Source: Agapetus fuscipes (lineage: Eukaryota > Arthropoda > Insecta > Trichoptera > Glossosomatidae). Taken from it: DNA of 64,000 nt. Position 1 is the stretch's first letter, and each line of letters starts with the position of its first letter. Below the pieces are notes generated by a model. The model was given only the letters and a program-made list of their open reading frames with translations. It did no database searches and was not told the origin of the DNA. Positions 30,979 to 42,102 of the stretch are shown here, one piece after another. The DNA is taken from positions 2,356,001 to 2,420,000 of the forward strand of contig OX637363.1 in the NCBI GenBank assembly GCA_951799405.1. The letters are read 5' to 3'. Position numbers and translations under genes: made by a program.

Positions 30979-31198
30979 TTTTTTGAATGGATATTGTTAC
31001 TCCATTTGCACGGTATTTCAAATTGCTTCGAGATGAATTTAAACCATCTTTTTTTTCTCGACGTAGGTCTTTTAAGCTGTGATTCACAAAAAACTCCATA
31101 TCTACTTATAGTCCTGTAGTGGCATCTCATTGACGTTTCCAAGTCTTTCATGGCTCATTCCGGAGACATGATTCTTCCAAATTGCTTCAGGAGGCTAT

Positions 31199-31433
31199 TT
31201 GGTATGCGGCTGACCACCCATGCTGTAAAAAATGGTTCACTTTGCCAATATTACCCCTGTTTCAGGGAAGGACGGCAGGAGTTGCAGGGTGTATGTCCAT
31301 TTGAGATTTGGGTTTTTATGTTGTAGGTTCACATGCGGCATGCACAAGCACGAACTTGTACGTGTCTGCTTGTGAGAATGCATATAATGTGAATCCCCAA
31401 TGTAACATATATTTGCAACTTAGATTAGATTAG
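31199..31433 (+). mobile_element. LINE 3' UTR (family A), likely in the RTK 3' UTR region
   Basis: GGTATGCGGCTGACCACCCA to CAACTTAGATTAGATTAG. It lies about 220 bp after the RTK stop codon. Confidence 0.85.
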
Positions 31434-31624
31434 AGGCAATAACCTTCTGGAGGTGTTCCATCTCTTGCAGTAAATTCTGTATGCAGTAAGCAGATGGACT
31501 TTTTAATAAAGAAAATCTTTGACTTGCACATTGAAAATTACTTTGAAATTATGGAGACTTTCATTTCGTTTGTACAATGTCAAATAATTAATATTTCAAC
31601 TTTTAACAAATGCACCTGAAGCGC

Positions 31625-31795
31625 TATTCTGCTAAATTACTTACACTTTAGATATCCATACAAGTCGGGAACGCTAGCGCTTGCAAAAGAACTCCATAGA
31701 TAAAAAATCACACTACACCTTATTTTTGGACACGAATCGCCAGCTCGTCTCCTTAGGTCGTAAGGAATTTAGCAGAATAGCATTTCTGGTTACTT
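31625..31795. mobile_element. Small MITE, GCTATTCTGCTAAATT ends
   Basis: GCGCTATTCTGCTAAATTAC at the left and GGAATTTAGCAGAATAGC at the right are inverted copies. Length about 170 bp. Confidence 0.65.
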
Positions 31796-32033
31796 TTTCG
31801 TGTGCGACTTTGATATCATACTTAGTTACCTTTAATTGTGTAAAACTTTATTTATACATTTTAAGCACTTTTTAGTGATACTTCTGTGAATGCTTTTATA
31901 TATTTAAATAGAAAAATACTTAAATTGTTGAGTATTTATATCTTTTATCTATCCTTGTTACAGTTTTGTATATCAATTTAATCATAGTATTTTTTTAAAT
32001 CTGTTTGTTATTAATTATACAATTTTATTGAGT

Positions 32034-32040
32034 AAATAAA
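32034..32040 (+). terminator. Candidate poly(A) signal of the RTK gene
   Basis: AAATAAAA lies about 1.05 kb after the stop codon. An earlier AATAAAG at 31505 is another candidate. Neither can be chosen without transcripts. Confidence 0.3.
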
Positions 32041-32278
32041 ACAGTATTTGTGTAGTACTATAGAATCAATTACAAATCAAATTATAGTTTTGTGTAAAAA
32101 TATGACAAAATTACTTACTTGTAATTTATAGCAAAAAATGTACATCTCTCATCTTGTTCTTTTGTTCACATTTTGTCATAATCACAATTAAGTTTTAATT
32201 TCTTGAATATTACTTTGTAAATAAAATTTTTAATTATTTAAGAAGCTGTTAATGAAAGAAAAGAGTATTATGAATAGG

Positions 32279-32583
32279 AGTTAGCGGCCAAGCCTGACTA
32301 CTCGCTGCCTTAGTTCTTGTTTACCGTATGTGCCATTGAGAAAAATTTACATGAGCAATGTTTGCATGTGTACTGGACCAATGTGTCTTATAAAAACAAG
32401 AAATTTATTTAAAAAATAATTAAAAGAACTCTCACATTATCGAGTTTTACGGTTTTTCTTAGCTCAGATTGTGTAGAATTTGATTCATAAGACAACTGCA
32501 TGAAAAAGTCATATTTGACAAGATTGGCGTATACGGTAAACAAGAACTGGGGGAGCGTACTGCAGGCATTGGTCACGCTAATA
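32279..32583. mobile_element. Diverged MITE
   Basis: TTAGTTCTTGTTTACCGTAT (left) and ATACGGTAAACAAGAACTGG (right) are inverted. The outer ends TTAGCG and CGCTAA also pair. The arms have drifted. Confidence 0.55.
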
Positions 32584-32764
32584 AATTAACTTGTAAAATA
32601 TTATACCATGTTTATTCTTGAATTTTCTAGTCTTACCCACATTTCTCTGTTTTTTTATTCTTATTTAAAACACAAAATACATTAAATTTCAATAATTATT
32701 TTTAGATTATATATTTAAATGTTTTTCTGAGATCTAAAATTCAAAATATTTTGCACATATATAT

Positions 32765-32993
32765 TTTTTTAAACAGATTTGTGAAGAGAAATGTAATTCA
32801 CCAACCTATTTTGCCTGGCCAGTAGTCTTCATACGAAAGCAGAAGCTTGTGTGTATGCAATGGCATCTGTTGAACCAGGGTCGAAGTTATGGTCAAATGG
32901 GTCAGACGTGATTCGAACCCACGTATTCTGTTCCAAATACGCTAGTCGAACATGCGACTTGACTCCCACGGCCATTACACCAACAATATTTAA
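32765..32993 (-). repeat. tRNA-derived SINE (family D)
   Basis: On the - strand the head runs from GGTGTAATGGCCGTGGGAGT to GTGGGTTCGAATCACG. The body contains GGTTCAACAGATGCCATTGC and ends at CTATTTAAA-like sequence. Four copies in the window. Confidence 0.75.
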
Positions 32994-33797
32994 ATATTTC
33001 ACAATTGTCTCAAGCATCGATCAATACAAAAAAATTATAGCATCAGAGCCATTTTGTATGTTAAGATCTAGGACATCAGAGAGGTCTTGGTTATAACCAG
33101 TTCCCAGGCAACCAGCAAAGAGGACTGTCAAACAAAAATCGCTGTTATCGTACGCCTCTTTTTCATTGTATACCTATTTCATTCCATGATACATGCATTA
33201 CTTTGGGAAATAATCGCAACTAAAAACGCTAAATGTAGGTAACTATTTTTTATATTGGTCGATGTTTAAAAACCATGACAAATAATAAATTTGATACGAG
33301 TATCAAAAACAAAATATATTATACTTAATTTTTTCTTGTTGCTTAGGTTTCTTGTTTTTATTTTTATTTTCTTATTTATAATTTTTGTTAATTATCTTTT
33401 TACTCCTTTTATTTTTCTTAGAATTTAATTATTTAAATAGATCAATTTAAAAGTATTTTTTATTATAAAAGTCAAAATGATTTAGTTAATTGTTGTAAGA
33501 TTTTGTATAAAATACATATTTGTGAATAGCATCACTTTATAGAATTTTTATTTTTTAGCATTTTATTTGTTTTTTAAATAAGAACTTAATAAAAATATCA
33601 TGTAGATATTATTATGCCTATTGTAAAAAAAATATGAAAAATAAAATTATAATATTTTTTTCTTAAAAAAACAGACTTTTATTTTAAACATGCTAACATA
33701 TTATTGCTGACAGAAAGGTGTTCCAAATTTGATTTTTTTCTCAGCTTGCAAATTTCATATTTTGTTAAAGCAACCAATAAAAAAATATTAGTTGGCT
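32994..33797. other. AT-rich, no recognisable gene
   Basis: Very AT-rich with many homopolymer runs. The open frames here are short and without domains. Confidence 0.5.
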
Positions 33798-33890
33798 ATC
33801 TCTGTCTGCTTGTGGGAATGCGTTTAATATGAATCTTCAATAACATATATCTTTGCAGCTTAGATTTAGTTTTAGATTTAGATTTTAGAT
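33798..33890 (+). mobile_element. LINE 3' UTR tail (family A)
   Basis: TGTCTGCTTGTGGGAATGCG to a tail made of TTTAGATTTAGATTTTAGAT. Confidence 0.7.
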
Positions 33891-34056
33891 CTCACCAGCA
33901 ACCCGGATTGGTAAGATAATCTTTTCATATGTTATGTCATTTGAACAAAGTCTATTTTATTGTCAAAATACAATAGATACTCGTAAGACTACAATTAATT
34001 AATATTTAAAAATGATATAATTTTGAACACATCTGCCATTATTATTTTTCTATAAC

Positions 34057-34245
34057 TTCACTTTGCCAATGTCCCCTCTGTTTCAGGGAAGGTCGGCAAA
34101 AGTTGCAGGGTTTATGTAAATTCGTATGTACACATGCTGCATATGTATGCCTGAACTTATAAGTGTCTGTTTGTGGGCATGCATTTAATATGAATTTTCA
34201 ATGTTAATTTATTTTTGCAACAATTATAGATTAAAGATTTTAAAT
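34057..34245 (+). mobile_element. LINE 3' UTR fragment (family A)
   Basis: CTTCACTTTGCCAATGTCCC to AATTATAGATTAAAGATT, diverged. Confidence 0.7.
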
Positions 34246-34265
34246 TATGATTACGGTCGTAAGAC

Positions 34266-34788
34266 ATTTTAAAGAATGAAAAAACGGATTTTACTGACCG
34301 TGCAAAAGAGAAGAACGATTTTCTCTACGTTTCGTCGGAGTCATATCCGACGTCCTCAGGAGACGTGTGTCCTCTACAAGAAGGAACCACGAACTGTTTA
34401 ATTATTGTTGTTTGATCCAGGCCGAAGGTTGTAGGTATTTTTATTAACCTTCGGAGATACATCCATAGATGTCGCTATAGCCCCAGTTGTACAGAAGGAT
34501 GATATTATATCTTCTTGTGAAATCGTCCGATTAATGAAAGGGTGGATCATTGAAGTTAGTACTGGCCTCCGTCCTTCTGTACAACTGGGGCTATTGCGAC
34601 ATCTATGGATGTATCTCCGGAGGTTAATAAAAATACCTACAACCTTCGGCCTCCATCAAACAACAATAATTCAACAGTTCGTGGTTCCTCCTTGTAGAGG
34701 GCGTCGGATATGACTCTGACGAAACGTAGAGAAAATCATTCTTCTCTTTTGCACGGTCAGTAAAATCTGTTTTTTCATTCTTTAAAAT
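34266..34788. mobile_element. Long palindrome, probably paired Penelope-like ends
   Basis: Arms of about 233 bp (34266-34499) and 220 bp (34569-34788) are inverted copies around a roughly 70-bp centre. The outer ends are ATTTTAAAGAATG and CATTCTTTAAAAT. The right arm lacks about 17 bp. The left arm carries a hammerhead-like core on the - strand. No open frame of note. Confidence 0.75.
34330..34359 (-). ncRNA. Hammerhead-like core
   Basis: On the - strand: CTGAGGA (34359-34353), one extra base, stem II GTCGGA/TCCGAC around TATGAC, then GAAA (34333-34330). The matching region in the right arm keeps the stem and GAAA but has lost the CTGANGA part. Confidence 0.5.
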
Positions 34789-35282
34789 TATAGATTATTT
34801 TATAAAATGAAATAATAGTATAAATGAAATCGGAACATTTTTCTCTGCCTGCAAACGTCAGCCTTGTTTGGGACTGCTGCCATTAGCAAACAATTGCAAA
34901 CTATTTGTTTGCCTTTTCCCTAGCAACGAGGCTGGGTGACGACAATTCTGTCTATGTGAATTCATGCACGGACCTCATTGTTAAGTATAGATATTTATTT
35001 AAATATTTTTAAATGAATGTATGTCATCTGTTGAGAAATGCATAAAGCTTTATAGTACGGGTTTGAGTCTTGGGTGCATGGATAATTGAAAATAAATAGT
35101 ATTTAATTGTACAACCACAAATTATTTATTCAATGATTTGATATTTTCTTTGTTATGAGTGAAACTTTCATTTCAGATTAATAAATAATACTTTCTACTG
35201 CATGGAAAGTAAATTGTGGAAGCCACAATGGATTAAAAATTAAAACTTATATCATTGCATGCAAGTATATTTATTTAACGTC
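34789..35282. other. AT-rich, no recognisable gene
   Basis: Nothing supported. Confidence 0.4.
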
Positions 35283-35475
35283 TTCTTCTTCCTCTTGTTA
35301 AAGATCTAGGATCTGTTTATTGTGGAACTCCCTCCTGTGATGCAGAAGATCAGCTGTTCTTCCATCTTTTGGGAGGGCGACCTGGTAGACGCTGGCCGTC
35401 CGGTATCTCCTGTGCCATGACTCCGGCTATCCTTACTTCGTTGATGCGGTCTATATGGTCCATCCGTATTTAACT
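35283..35475 (-). mobile_element. LINE C-terminal fragment
   Basis: On the - strand encodes DHIDRINEVRIAGVMAQEIP, then GRPPKRWK, ending at an AAGAAG tail at 35282-35293. Confidence 0.6.
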
Positions 35476-35499
35476 GTTTTATATTAGACAGGGCATTCA

Positions 35500-35690
35500 A
35501 GGTGGCCACTCCAATGACCTAGAATGCTATTCCCGCCTCACTGAGGGAACTGGATTTGGAGAGACTCTTCAAAAGACATCCCAAAACTCACCTCTTCATT
35601 CAATCATATGGACAAGCGTCTTTGGAATGACACACTGTCATAAAAGGCGCTATATAAATTCTGTACTTGATCATCATCAATATATTGATA
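35500..35690 (+). mobile_element. CR1/L2-like LINE C-terminal fragment
   Basis: Encodes PASLRELDLERLFKRHPKTH and LFIQSYGQASLE. The 3' UTR has AAAAGGCGCTATATAAAT and an ATC-type tail. A relative is at 53296-53510. Confidence 0.75.
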
Positions 35691-36172
35691 CAAGTGTGGG
35701 CCATGTGTACTTGGCTCTGTGTATTGGACATTTCACATAGCTGAGGTCTCTGAAAAATCAATCTCCTCATAAACAACATTATTGTTCATTTCTTTTGGGT
35801 ATCTTGACTTCTCCGTGGTTTGTCAATAGGGCTCCCTCGTTTGAATTCCTAGTTTTCACTTTTTCTTTACAACAGATGTAGTTACCTACCTACTTTCACT
35901 TTCCATTTGTCATGTTTTTAACCACAATAATAAATTATGAAAATCATCAAAATTTTAATTTAAAAAATTGTAATTTTACTGTAGGTATATAAGAATACTT
36001 TCAAGAGATGCAAAGTATTGTAGGCAGACGAGAAAAGGCAGCTGCAGATGATACTCTCCTAGGACATGTCACAACCAGGAACATCTTGGTCTCTCCACTG
36101 CCTGCAGTACTGAAGGCTGCTGGGTCCGCTCTCTAACTAACTCATTCCTTATAAAGTCACACCACTAAACAC
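35691..36172. other. No recognisable gene
   Basis: AT-rich; nothing supported. Confidence 0.4.
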
Positions 36173-36413
36173 TAACGGGGCTATTCTTAGACATTTAAGT
36201 CGCCTGTTGAGCCCACGCTTTGACAAACTAATGATGTATTTGTATGGAGACCTGTCATTCTGTCACATCTGTCTAAGCAGCTGATTAGTCTTCATACAAA
36301 TATGACCGATATTCGGTAGGTAAGAATGACCGTGGTGATGAGACTTTCAGGCCAGGCATATTAGCTTGTCACAGCGTGGGCTCAATCGACGACTAAAATG
36401 TCTAAGAATAGCC
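36173..36413. mobile_element. MITE (family M2)
   Basis: AACGGGGCTATTCTTAGACA at the left and GTCTAAGAATAGCCC at the right. The middle carries ATTCGGTAGGTAAGAATGAC in the opposite orientation to the copy at 12467. Confidence 0.85.
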
Positions 36414-36459
36414 CAGAAAATATTCTACTTGGACAAGAACAGGCAGCTGCAGTTGATGA

Positions 36460-36848
36460 TGATGATGATGATGGATGATTTCTTTCCTGTGGCGCCATTT
36501 AATGGTCCAGTACCATCTCAAGGGCGCCATGGCTTCTGGAGAAAAGCAGTGTATTCAGTCCCTTTCTGAAGGTGGTGGTAGGCTGGTTCGCGCGAACACC
36601 GACGGGCGAATTGTTCCAGGCAACCGGCCCGGCCACCGCAAAGCTCTTGTCTGCAAAATTTGACGTGTTTGCTCTTTTGGGCACTATGACCTTGTTGACA
36701 GCAGTAAGGGCAGAGCGTAGTGGTCGTTTTGAAGGCTTATCGACAGAACATAGCTCAGCGAGACATGGGGGTGCCGTGCCGTTCAGGGCCCTATGGACAG
36801 TGAGACACAAAATTCTATCCTGATACTCTCTTAAGACACCAATCACTA
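36460..36848 (-). mobile_element. CR1/L2-like LINE C-terminus with (ATC)n tail
   Basis: On the - strand 36846-36499 encodes RALNGTAPPCLAELCSVDKP, then FADKSFAVAGPVAWNNSPVG and a TFRKGLNTLLF end. The UTR ends in a CATC run at 36460-36475. Confidence 0.8.
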
Positions 36849-36851
36849 TAC

Positions 36852-36944
36852 TTAAAGCAGGGGTTTGTTAGCTCATGAGGGTGCTGGTTCTCATTTCTTG
36901 AGAAAGCTAAGTTAACGTTGCTGATATTTATTTTTTGGGTGGAA
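36852..36944 (-). repeat. SINE family C fragment
   Basis: GGGTTTGTTAGCTCATGAGG, then TGCTGGTTCTCATTTCTTGA, ending at the start of the next LINE. Confidence 0.65.
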
Positions 36945-36945
36945 A

Positions 36946-37680
36946 TGGACTTTCTAAGAAGTATGATTGGGAAAAAACGGAGTGACAGGGTGAGGAATGA
37001 TTTTGTAAGAGAAGAATGTGGTGCAAGAGAAAGTGTGAAAGTGAAGATTAAAAGAAGTTTGTTAAGATGGTTTGGGCATATGGAGAGAATGAATGAAGAA
37101 AGACTGACGAAGAAAGTATATGTTGGTAGAATAGATGGATGTCGTGGTAGAGGAAGACCGAGAAAGGTATGGATGGACCAAATATCCGAAATTGCGAATG
37201 AATGGAATATCCAGAGTCATAATAAAAGAAGAGCCTGTATGAAGAAAATTATGACTCTGGAGGAAATGAAAGAAGTATGTAAGGACAGAAAGAAATGGCG
37301 GTTGATCTGTAATGTTGGCGGCTAGGGTTTATTAAATTGGAATTTGTTTTTATTTGTAAATGGATATTTTGTATTTGGATATTATTATTTAGTGATGTAT
37401 AAAATGTAATTTGTCGTGTGTGTGTGTTCCTTGACTTATAGGTTGGTATGCGGCTGACCACCCATGCTGTAAAAATGGTTCACTTTGCCAATGTCACCCC
37501 TGTCTCAGGGAAGGACGGCAAGAGTTGCAGGGTGTATGCCCATTTGAGATTTGGTTTTTATGTTGTAGGTTCACATGAGGCATGTGCAAGCGCGAACTTG
37601 TACGTGTCTGGTTGTGAGAATGCATGTAATGTGAATCTCCAATGTAACATATCTTTGCAACTTAGATTAGATTAGATTAG
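36946..37680 (+). mobile_element. Longest copy of the family A LINE 3' end
   Basis: The ORF2 C-terminus (36946-37325) is joined to the whole 3' UTR, ending in TTAGATTAGATTAGATTAG. This copy shows that the short units spread over the window are LINE 3' ends. The coding part has RSLLRWFGHMERMNEERLTK, RGRGRPRKVWMDQISEIANE and [20 protein letters not shown]. The UTR also holds a chance frame (37448-37675). Confidence 0.85.
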
Positions 37681-37924
37681 TGTAAAATAATATAAACAAT
37701 AAAATCATTTCTGACAAAATTGGTAAGGATTGAGCCCTAGCCTTCTGGCATGAAGCATAAATGAGCTATCAAACGGACCCTTCATATTAATTATTCTTTC
37801 TTTTGGCTGCTAAGATCCTAGTTAAACCTGTTATGTTTTCCCTTAGAGAAATTCAACATCTGTTGCTTGTGTTAAATCAAATGAGTTTTTCATAAGAAAT
37901 GCCTTTATTTTCCATCTCTTTGAT

Positions 37925-38212
37925 GTATAATCTATAATCTACGTTGCAAAGACGTATGGACATTTAAGGCTCATTGCAATACAAAACACTGCAAAACCAT
38001 TTAATGCATGCCCACAAGCAGGCACAGGTAAGTTCGGCTCGCCCTTACATATGCTGCATGTGTACAAAATAAACTAAATCTCACAAGAATATCAACTTGG
38101 CGTTCGAGCCCGAGCTCTCACTCCGAGCTGAAACGAGGTGGCATTTGCAAAAGTGAACCAACTTTTGATAGCACGGGTTTCAGCCTCATACTAACCTATT
38201 TGTCGAGGATTA
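37925..38212 (-). mobile_element. LINE 3' UTR (family A), diverged
   Basis: TATAATCTATAATCTACGTTGC to a CTCATACTAACCTATTTGTC end; a short duplication lies near 37985. Confidence 0.75.
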
Positions 38213-38286
38213 AGTGTTTTAATAGTAATTTTCCAGAAATTGATTTCATCAGAGGTGTGCTTTCTCCACTGATGAACAAGTAAGTA

Positions 38287-38630
38287 CTGTTACGAATTTT
38301 GAGTACCTACGCGCGCCTATACAGGTACAATAGTGTGTGTAGAACAGTCCAGTATGATCCATGATGGTTGTAGTAAGGTACATAATTGGAGGTCTGGTAT
38401 GAGCAAAAGATTGAACGATCTGGAATATGCAAGAAATATCTCTTTTGTACCTATATAAATGGATTGCAATAAAGCATCAGGGAGTGTGGATTACAACATT
38501 TAGCCATGAAGTCAAAAGCCAGAGCTAGAAATCATTTGTTGTAAATTGTGAACCAAATCATGTAAAATAAATAAAGTAAATAATTGCAGTTTAATTAAAA
38601 GAGAACCCAGTAAAATGTTAACCGTAGGTA
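38287..38630 (+). repeat. Diverged repeat pair, possible solo LTR
   Basis: Starts TGTTACGAATTTTGAG and contains TATATAAATGGATTGCAATA and TAATTGCAGTTTAATTAAAAG. A diverged partner is at 39580-39860. The TGTTACG start, TATA box and AATAAA content fit an LTR, but no coding body lies between them. Confidence 0.45.
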
Positions 38631-38924
38631 CTATGTGATATGGCTGTATTCCATGTTATGATATCAGTTAATTAATAATAGCAGAAATAAATTAAACCAA
38701 GATCTCACAAAACAGATTTAATGGACCATGCTAAACAAACTGTAGTAGGTAATATTAAAATTATAGAAGCATCTGCATACAAATGGTGATCATAATTATG
38801 TGGGAGTTCTGCATATGGTACAGTAGCTCACTTGTTCACTGAACTCCAATAGACAGACATTGTATTATCTACACATAGGTATATAAAATTCTAAGTTGAG
38901 CTTAGATCTTTCTAAAGTCTCTTA
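38631..38924. other. No recognisable gene
   Basis: Nothing supported. Confidence 0.35.
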
Positions 38925-39172
38925 CAGGGCTATTCTTAGACATTTTAATCGTCGGTTGAGCCCACGCTTTGACAAACTAATGATGCATATTTGTATGAAG
39001 ACTTGTCAATCCAAGATGTGCGCAAGTGAAAAGCTGATTTGTCTTCATACAAATATTACAAAATTCGGTAGGTAAGAATGACCGTGCTGATGAAACTTCT
39101 GGCGCAGGCATCATTAGTTTGTCAAAGCGTGGGCTCAACCGACGACTAAAATGTCTAAGAATAACCCCATTT
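38925..39172. mobile_element. MITE (family M2)
   Basis: AGGGCTATTCTTAGACATTT at the left, GTCTAAGAATAACCCC at the right, with the CCCACGCTTTGACAAAC block mirrored. Confidence 0.85.
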
Positions 39173-39206
39173 GAGTCTACTGACGTTGGAGAAAGTCTTT
39201 CTGTCT

Positions 39207-39402
39207 CTATAATCTATAATCTAAGTTGCAAGGATATATTCATTAAAGTTCTCAAATGCATGCCCACAAACACATGTAGTTCGAGCTTACAAATGCTGAA
39301 TGTGTACATACAAATAAAATCCAAACCTCAAATGAACATAAGCCCTACAACTTTTGCCGACCTTCCCTGACACAGGGTTGACATTGGCAAAGTGGTCAGC
39401 GG
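39207..39402 (-). mobile_element. LINE 3' UTR (family A)
   Basis: TATAATCTATAATCTAAGTTGC to GTTGACATTGGCAAAGTG. Confidence 0.8.
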
Positions 39403-39479
39403 CGACACAAAATGGCTCTTTCAGTTTATATTCTAGTCAAACACTGCAAAGCCATGAAAGCTACTTTCTGTGTGATGTT

Positions 39480-39550
39480 TAGGGCCTGTTGCACCAACCT
39501 CCAATCAATATTTGATTGACACATCAAATTTGATTGCTTAGTTCTGGTAA
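39480..39550 (+). repeat. MITE end, GGGCCTGTTGCACCA type
   Basis: AGGGCCTGTTGCACCAACCT, then TCAATATTTGATTG. An inverted match lies at 60990-61052. The other end of this copy was not found. Confidence 0.5.
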
Positions 39551-39579
39551 GGGTAACTGGAATAGTGTCGAACAGCTAG

Positions 39580-39860
39580 TACAATAATTTAATAGGTGAC
39601 AGTGGACTGGTCTGCGGTACAGTCCACTATAGAATAATCTAGAATAAGCAAGAATCGTCCCTTTCGTACCTTTATATTTGAGCCGCAATTATGTAGAGGG
39701 CAGGTTGATTACAACATTGAACCGTGAAGTCGATAAGCCAAGAGCTAGAAAAAGTGACAAATACATTGTACACCGTATATTGTGAAAAATAAATCTTGAT
39801 AATAAATAAATTGCAGTTTAATTAAAAGTTCCCAAGTAAAATCACAAGAGTATTTTGATA
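39580..39860 (+). repeat. Diverged repeat pair, second member
   Basis: Shares TGATTACAACATTGAACCGT, GAAGTCGATAAGCCAAGAGC and ATTGCAGTTTAATTAAAAG with 38480-38610. Confidence 0.45.
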
Positions 39861-40181
39861 GTTCTAAGTATTAATGGTTAATAATTTTGACAGCAGCTGT
39901 CAGATATTTTGAGTGAAACAAGCCATCCGCTGTTATTCTCCATCACTTGCAATTTTCCATGATTCGACGATGATTCTGTAAAAACCACTAAAAACGAAAG
40001 TTAAATTAAAATAATTATAAAATTCTTTTACCTTTTTTTATATGTACAGAAGAATTGAAAAGAAACTTCGTTTAATGATAAAATAATATTTTTACGGTAA
40101 AAGTATACATATCATATTTTTTATTCTATTTAACAGCCACATTCTTGCCAGCGTTTTAAAGTTCTACAATTGTATTGTTAT
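39861..40181. other. No recognisable gene
   Basis: AT-rich; nothing supported. Confidence 0.4.
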
Positions 40182-40447
40182 CTAAAATCTAAATCTAAAT
40201 CTACGTTGCAAAGATATATCTCATTTGAGATTTATATTAAATGCATTCCCACAAGCAGACACGCATAATTTCGCGCTAACACATGCAGCATGTGGACCTA
40301 CAATATAAAAACCCAATCTGAAATGAACATAAGCCCTGCAACGGCTGCAACTCTTGCCGACCTTCCCTGAAACAGGGGTGACATTGGCAAAGTGAACCAT
40401 TTTCTACAGCATGGGTGGTCAGCCGCATACCAACATATAAGTCAAGG
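40182..40447 (-). mobile_element. LINE 3' UTR (family A)
   Basis: AAATCTAAATCTAAATCTACG tail, full unit, with a short internal duplication (CCCTGCAACGGCTGCAAC). Confidence 0.85.
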
Positions 40448-40568
40448 AACAAAGTTATTTAAAAAGAAAATCTCTGGTAGGTTAGAAAAGCATTTAGCAT
40501 ATAGCATAGTACATATAATGAAAAAGGATATATATATATTTTCCTGTTTTTTTTTTCATGTAAGAGTT

Positions 40569-40813
40569 TTTCCTTGACTTATAGGTTGGTACGAGGCTGA
40601 CCACCCATACTGTAAAAAAATGGTTCACTTTACCAATGTCACCCCTGTGTCAGGGAAGGTCGGCAAAAGTTGTAGGGCTTATGTTCATTTGAGGTTTGGA
40701 TTTTATTTGTAAATACACATTCAGCAAGTGTAAGCGCGAACTTCACGTGTTTGTTTGTGGGCATGCATTTGAGAACTTTAAATTAATATATCCTTGCAAC
40801 TTAAATTATAGAT
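40569..40813 (+). mobile_element. LINE 3' UTR (family A)
   Basis: TTCCTTGACTTATAGGTTGG to CAACTTAAATTATAGAT. Confidence 0.88.
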
Positions 40814-41010
40814 ACTGTAACTGTAACTGTATCCAGCCGCCGTTCCACTAGGGGTGGCCGGTACCTCCGCAGATGCGCCTCCACTTTTTTCTGTCCTCAC
40901 AAACCACTTTCATTCCTCAATATTCATCACCTTTTTCATACATACCTACTCTTCTCTTATTCTCACTCTGCAGGTTCCATTCTTTCGCAATCTCACCTAT
41001 TTGGTATTAT
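40814..41010 (-). mobile_element. LINE 3' end, (TTACAG)n type
   Basis: ACTGTAACTGTAACTGTA tail, then GCCGTTCCACTAGGGGTGGC, then - strand coding remnants. It abuts the family A copy at 40569. Confidence 0.75.
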
Positions 41011-41591
41011 CATCGATATAAATTTTTTATTTAGATCAATGGGTATTATATAAGTAGATTATTATAGATTAAAGCTTAAAGTAAACTTTGCCGGGATAAG
41101 ACTGTTTATGTGTAATACAAATAGACCTTAAAATTTCTACAAATAAGTAATTCCCACAACTTTTCTTAAAAATTTTAAATCACAAAATCTCTATTGTTAT
41201 TTGTTATATTTGGCGGTCGTTGATTGTCTATGGCTGGAATAAAATTTGATAAACAAAACATTTATTTTTTTTTATTTTATCTGTGACAAAATTCTTTCTA
41301 CTTTACTTGGAAAAGAACCTGTCAATTTTGGGTCAAGGCTTCGCATATCAATAATGAATGGATTTAAAAAATACTTATAATCTTGTGAAAGAAAAGATTC
41401 TTTATCATTTTTTTATGTAAAAAAATACATTCATCTGTTTATGTGAGTTTTTTTAAAAGCACGTGATGAAATCTAGATTTTTTTAAATTTGATTTTTATT
41501 TATAATCTAAGTTGCAATAATCCACAATTGTCAAATAACTGGATCCTGATATAGGTTATTTGCTAATTTTAAAATATAATATTTTTCTCTG
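41011..41591. other. AT-rich, no recognisable gene
   Basis: Nothing supported. Confidence 0.4.
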
Positions 41592-41840
41592 TTCCTTAAC
41601 TTATAGGTTGGTATGCGGCTGACCACCGATGCTGTAAAAAATGTTTCACTATGCTAATGTCACCCCTGCTTCAGGAAAGGTCGGCAAGAGTTGCAGGGTG
41701 TATGTCCATTTGAAATTTGGTTTTTATGTTGTAGGTTTACATGAGGCATGTGCAAGCGCGAACTTTGTACATGTCTGGTTGTGGGAATGCAAGTAATGTG
41801 AATCTCCAATGTAACATATCTTTGTACCTTATTTAGATTA
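41592..41840 (+). mobile_element. LINE 3' UTR (family A)
   Basis: CTTAACTTATAGGTTGGTATG to ACCTTATTTAGATTAGATT. Confidence 0.88.
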
Positions 41841-42102
41841 GATTCCTTTACCTATAGGTTGGTATGCAGATATGTTACATAAGGAGTTCACATTATATGC
41901 ATTCTCATAAGCAGACAAGTTCGCGCTTGCGCATGCCGCATGTGAACCTACAACATAAAAACCAAAATCTCAAATGGACATACACCCTGCAACTCTTGCC
42001 GTCCTTCCCTGAATTAAACAGGGGTGACATTGGCAAAGTGAACCATTTTCTACAGCATGGGTGGTCAGCCGCATACCAACCTATAAGTCAAGGAATATAT
42101 AC
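41841..42102 (-). mobile_element. LINE 3' UTR (family A), inverted next to the previous copy
   Basis: A short direct start (CCTTTACCTATAGGTTGGTA, 41846-41866) switches to an inverted unit from about 41868 to GTCAAGGAA at 42102. This is a tail-to-tail pair with almost no spacer. Confidence 0.8.

Noticed and set aside
32851..33096. 81-codon + strand frame
   Set aside because: Overlaps the family D SINE; the frame is a product of the tRNA-like head.
36946..37325. Host gene
   Set aside because: The protein end matches several other LINE fragments in the window and is fused to the LINE 3' UTR.
37448..37675. Small conserved protein (75 codons, also at 56928-57155)
   Set aside because: The frame lies in the family A LINE 3' UTR. 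Other copies break it freely, so it is a by-product of sequence similarity.
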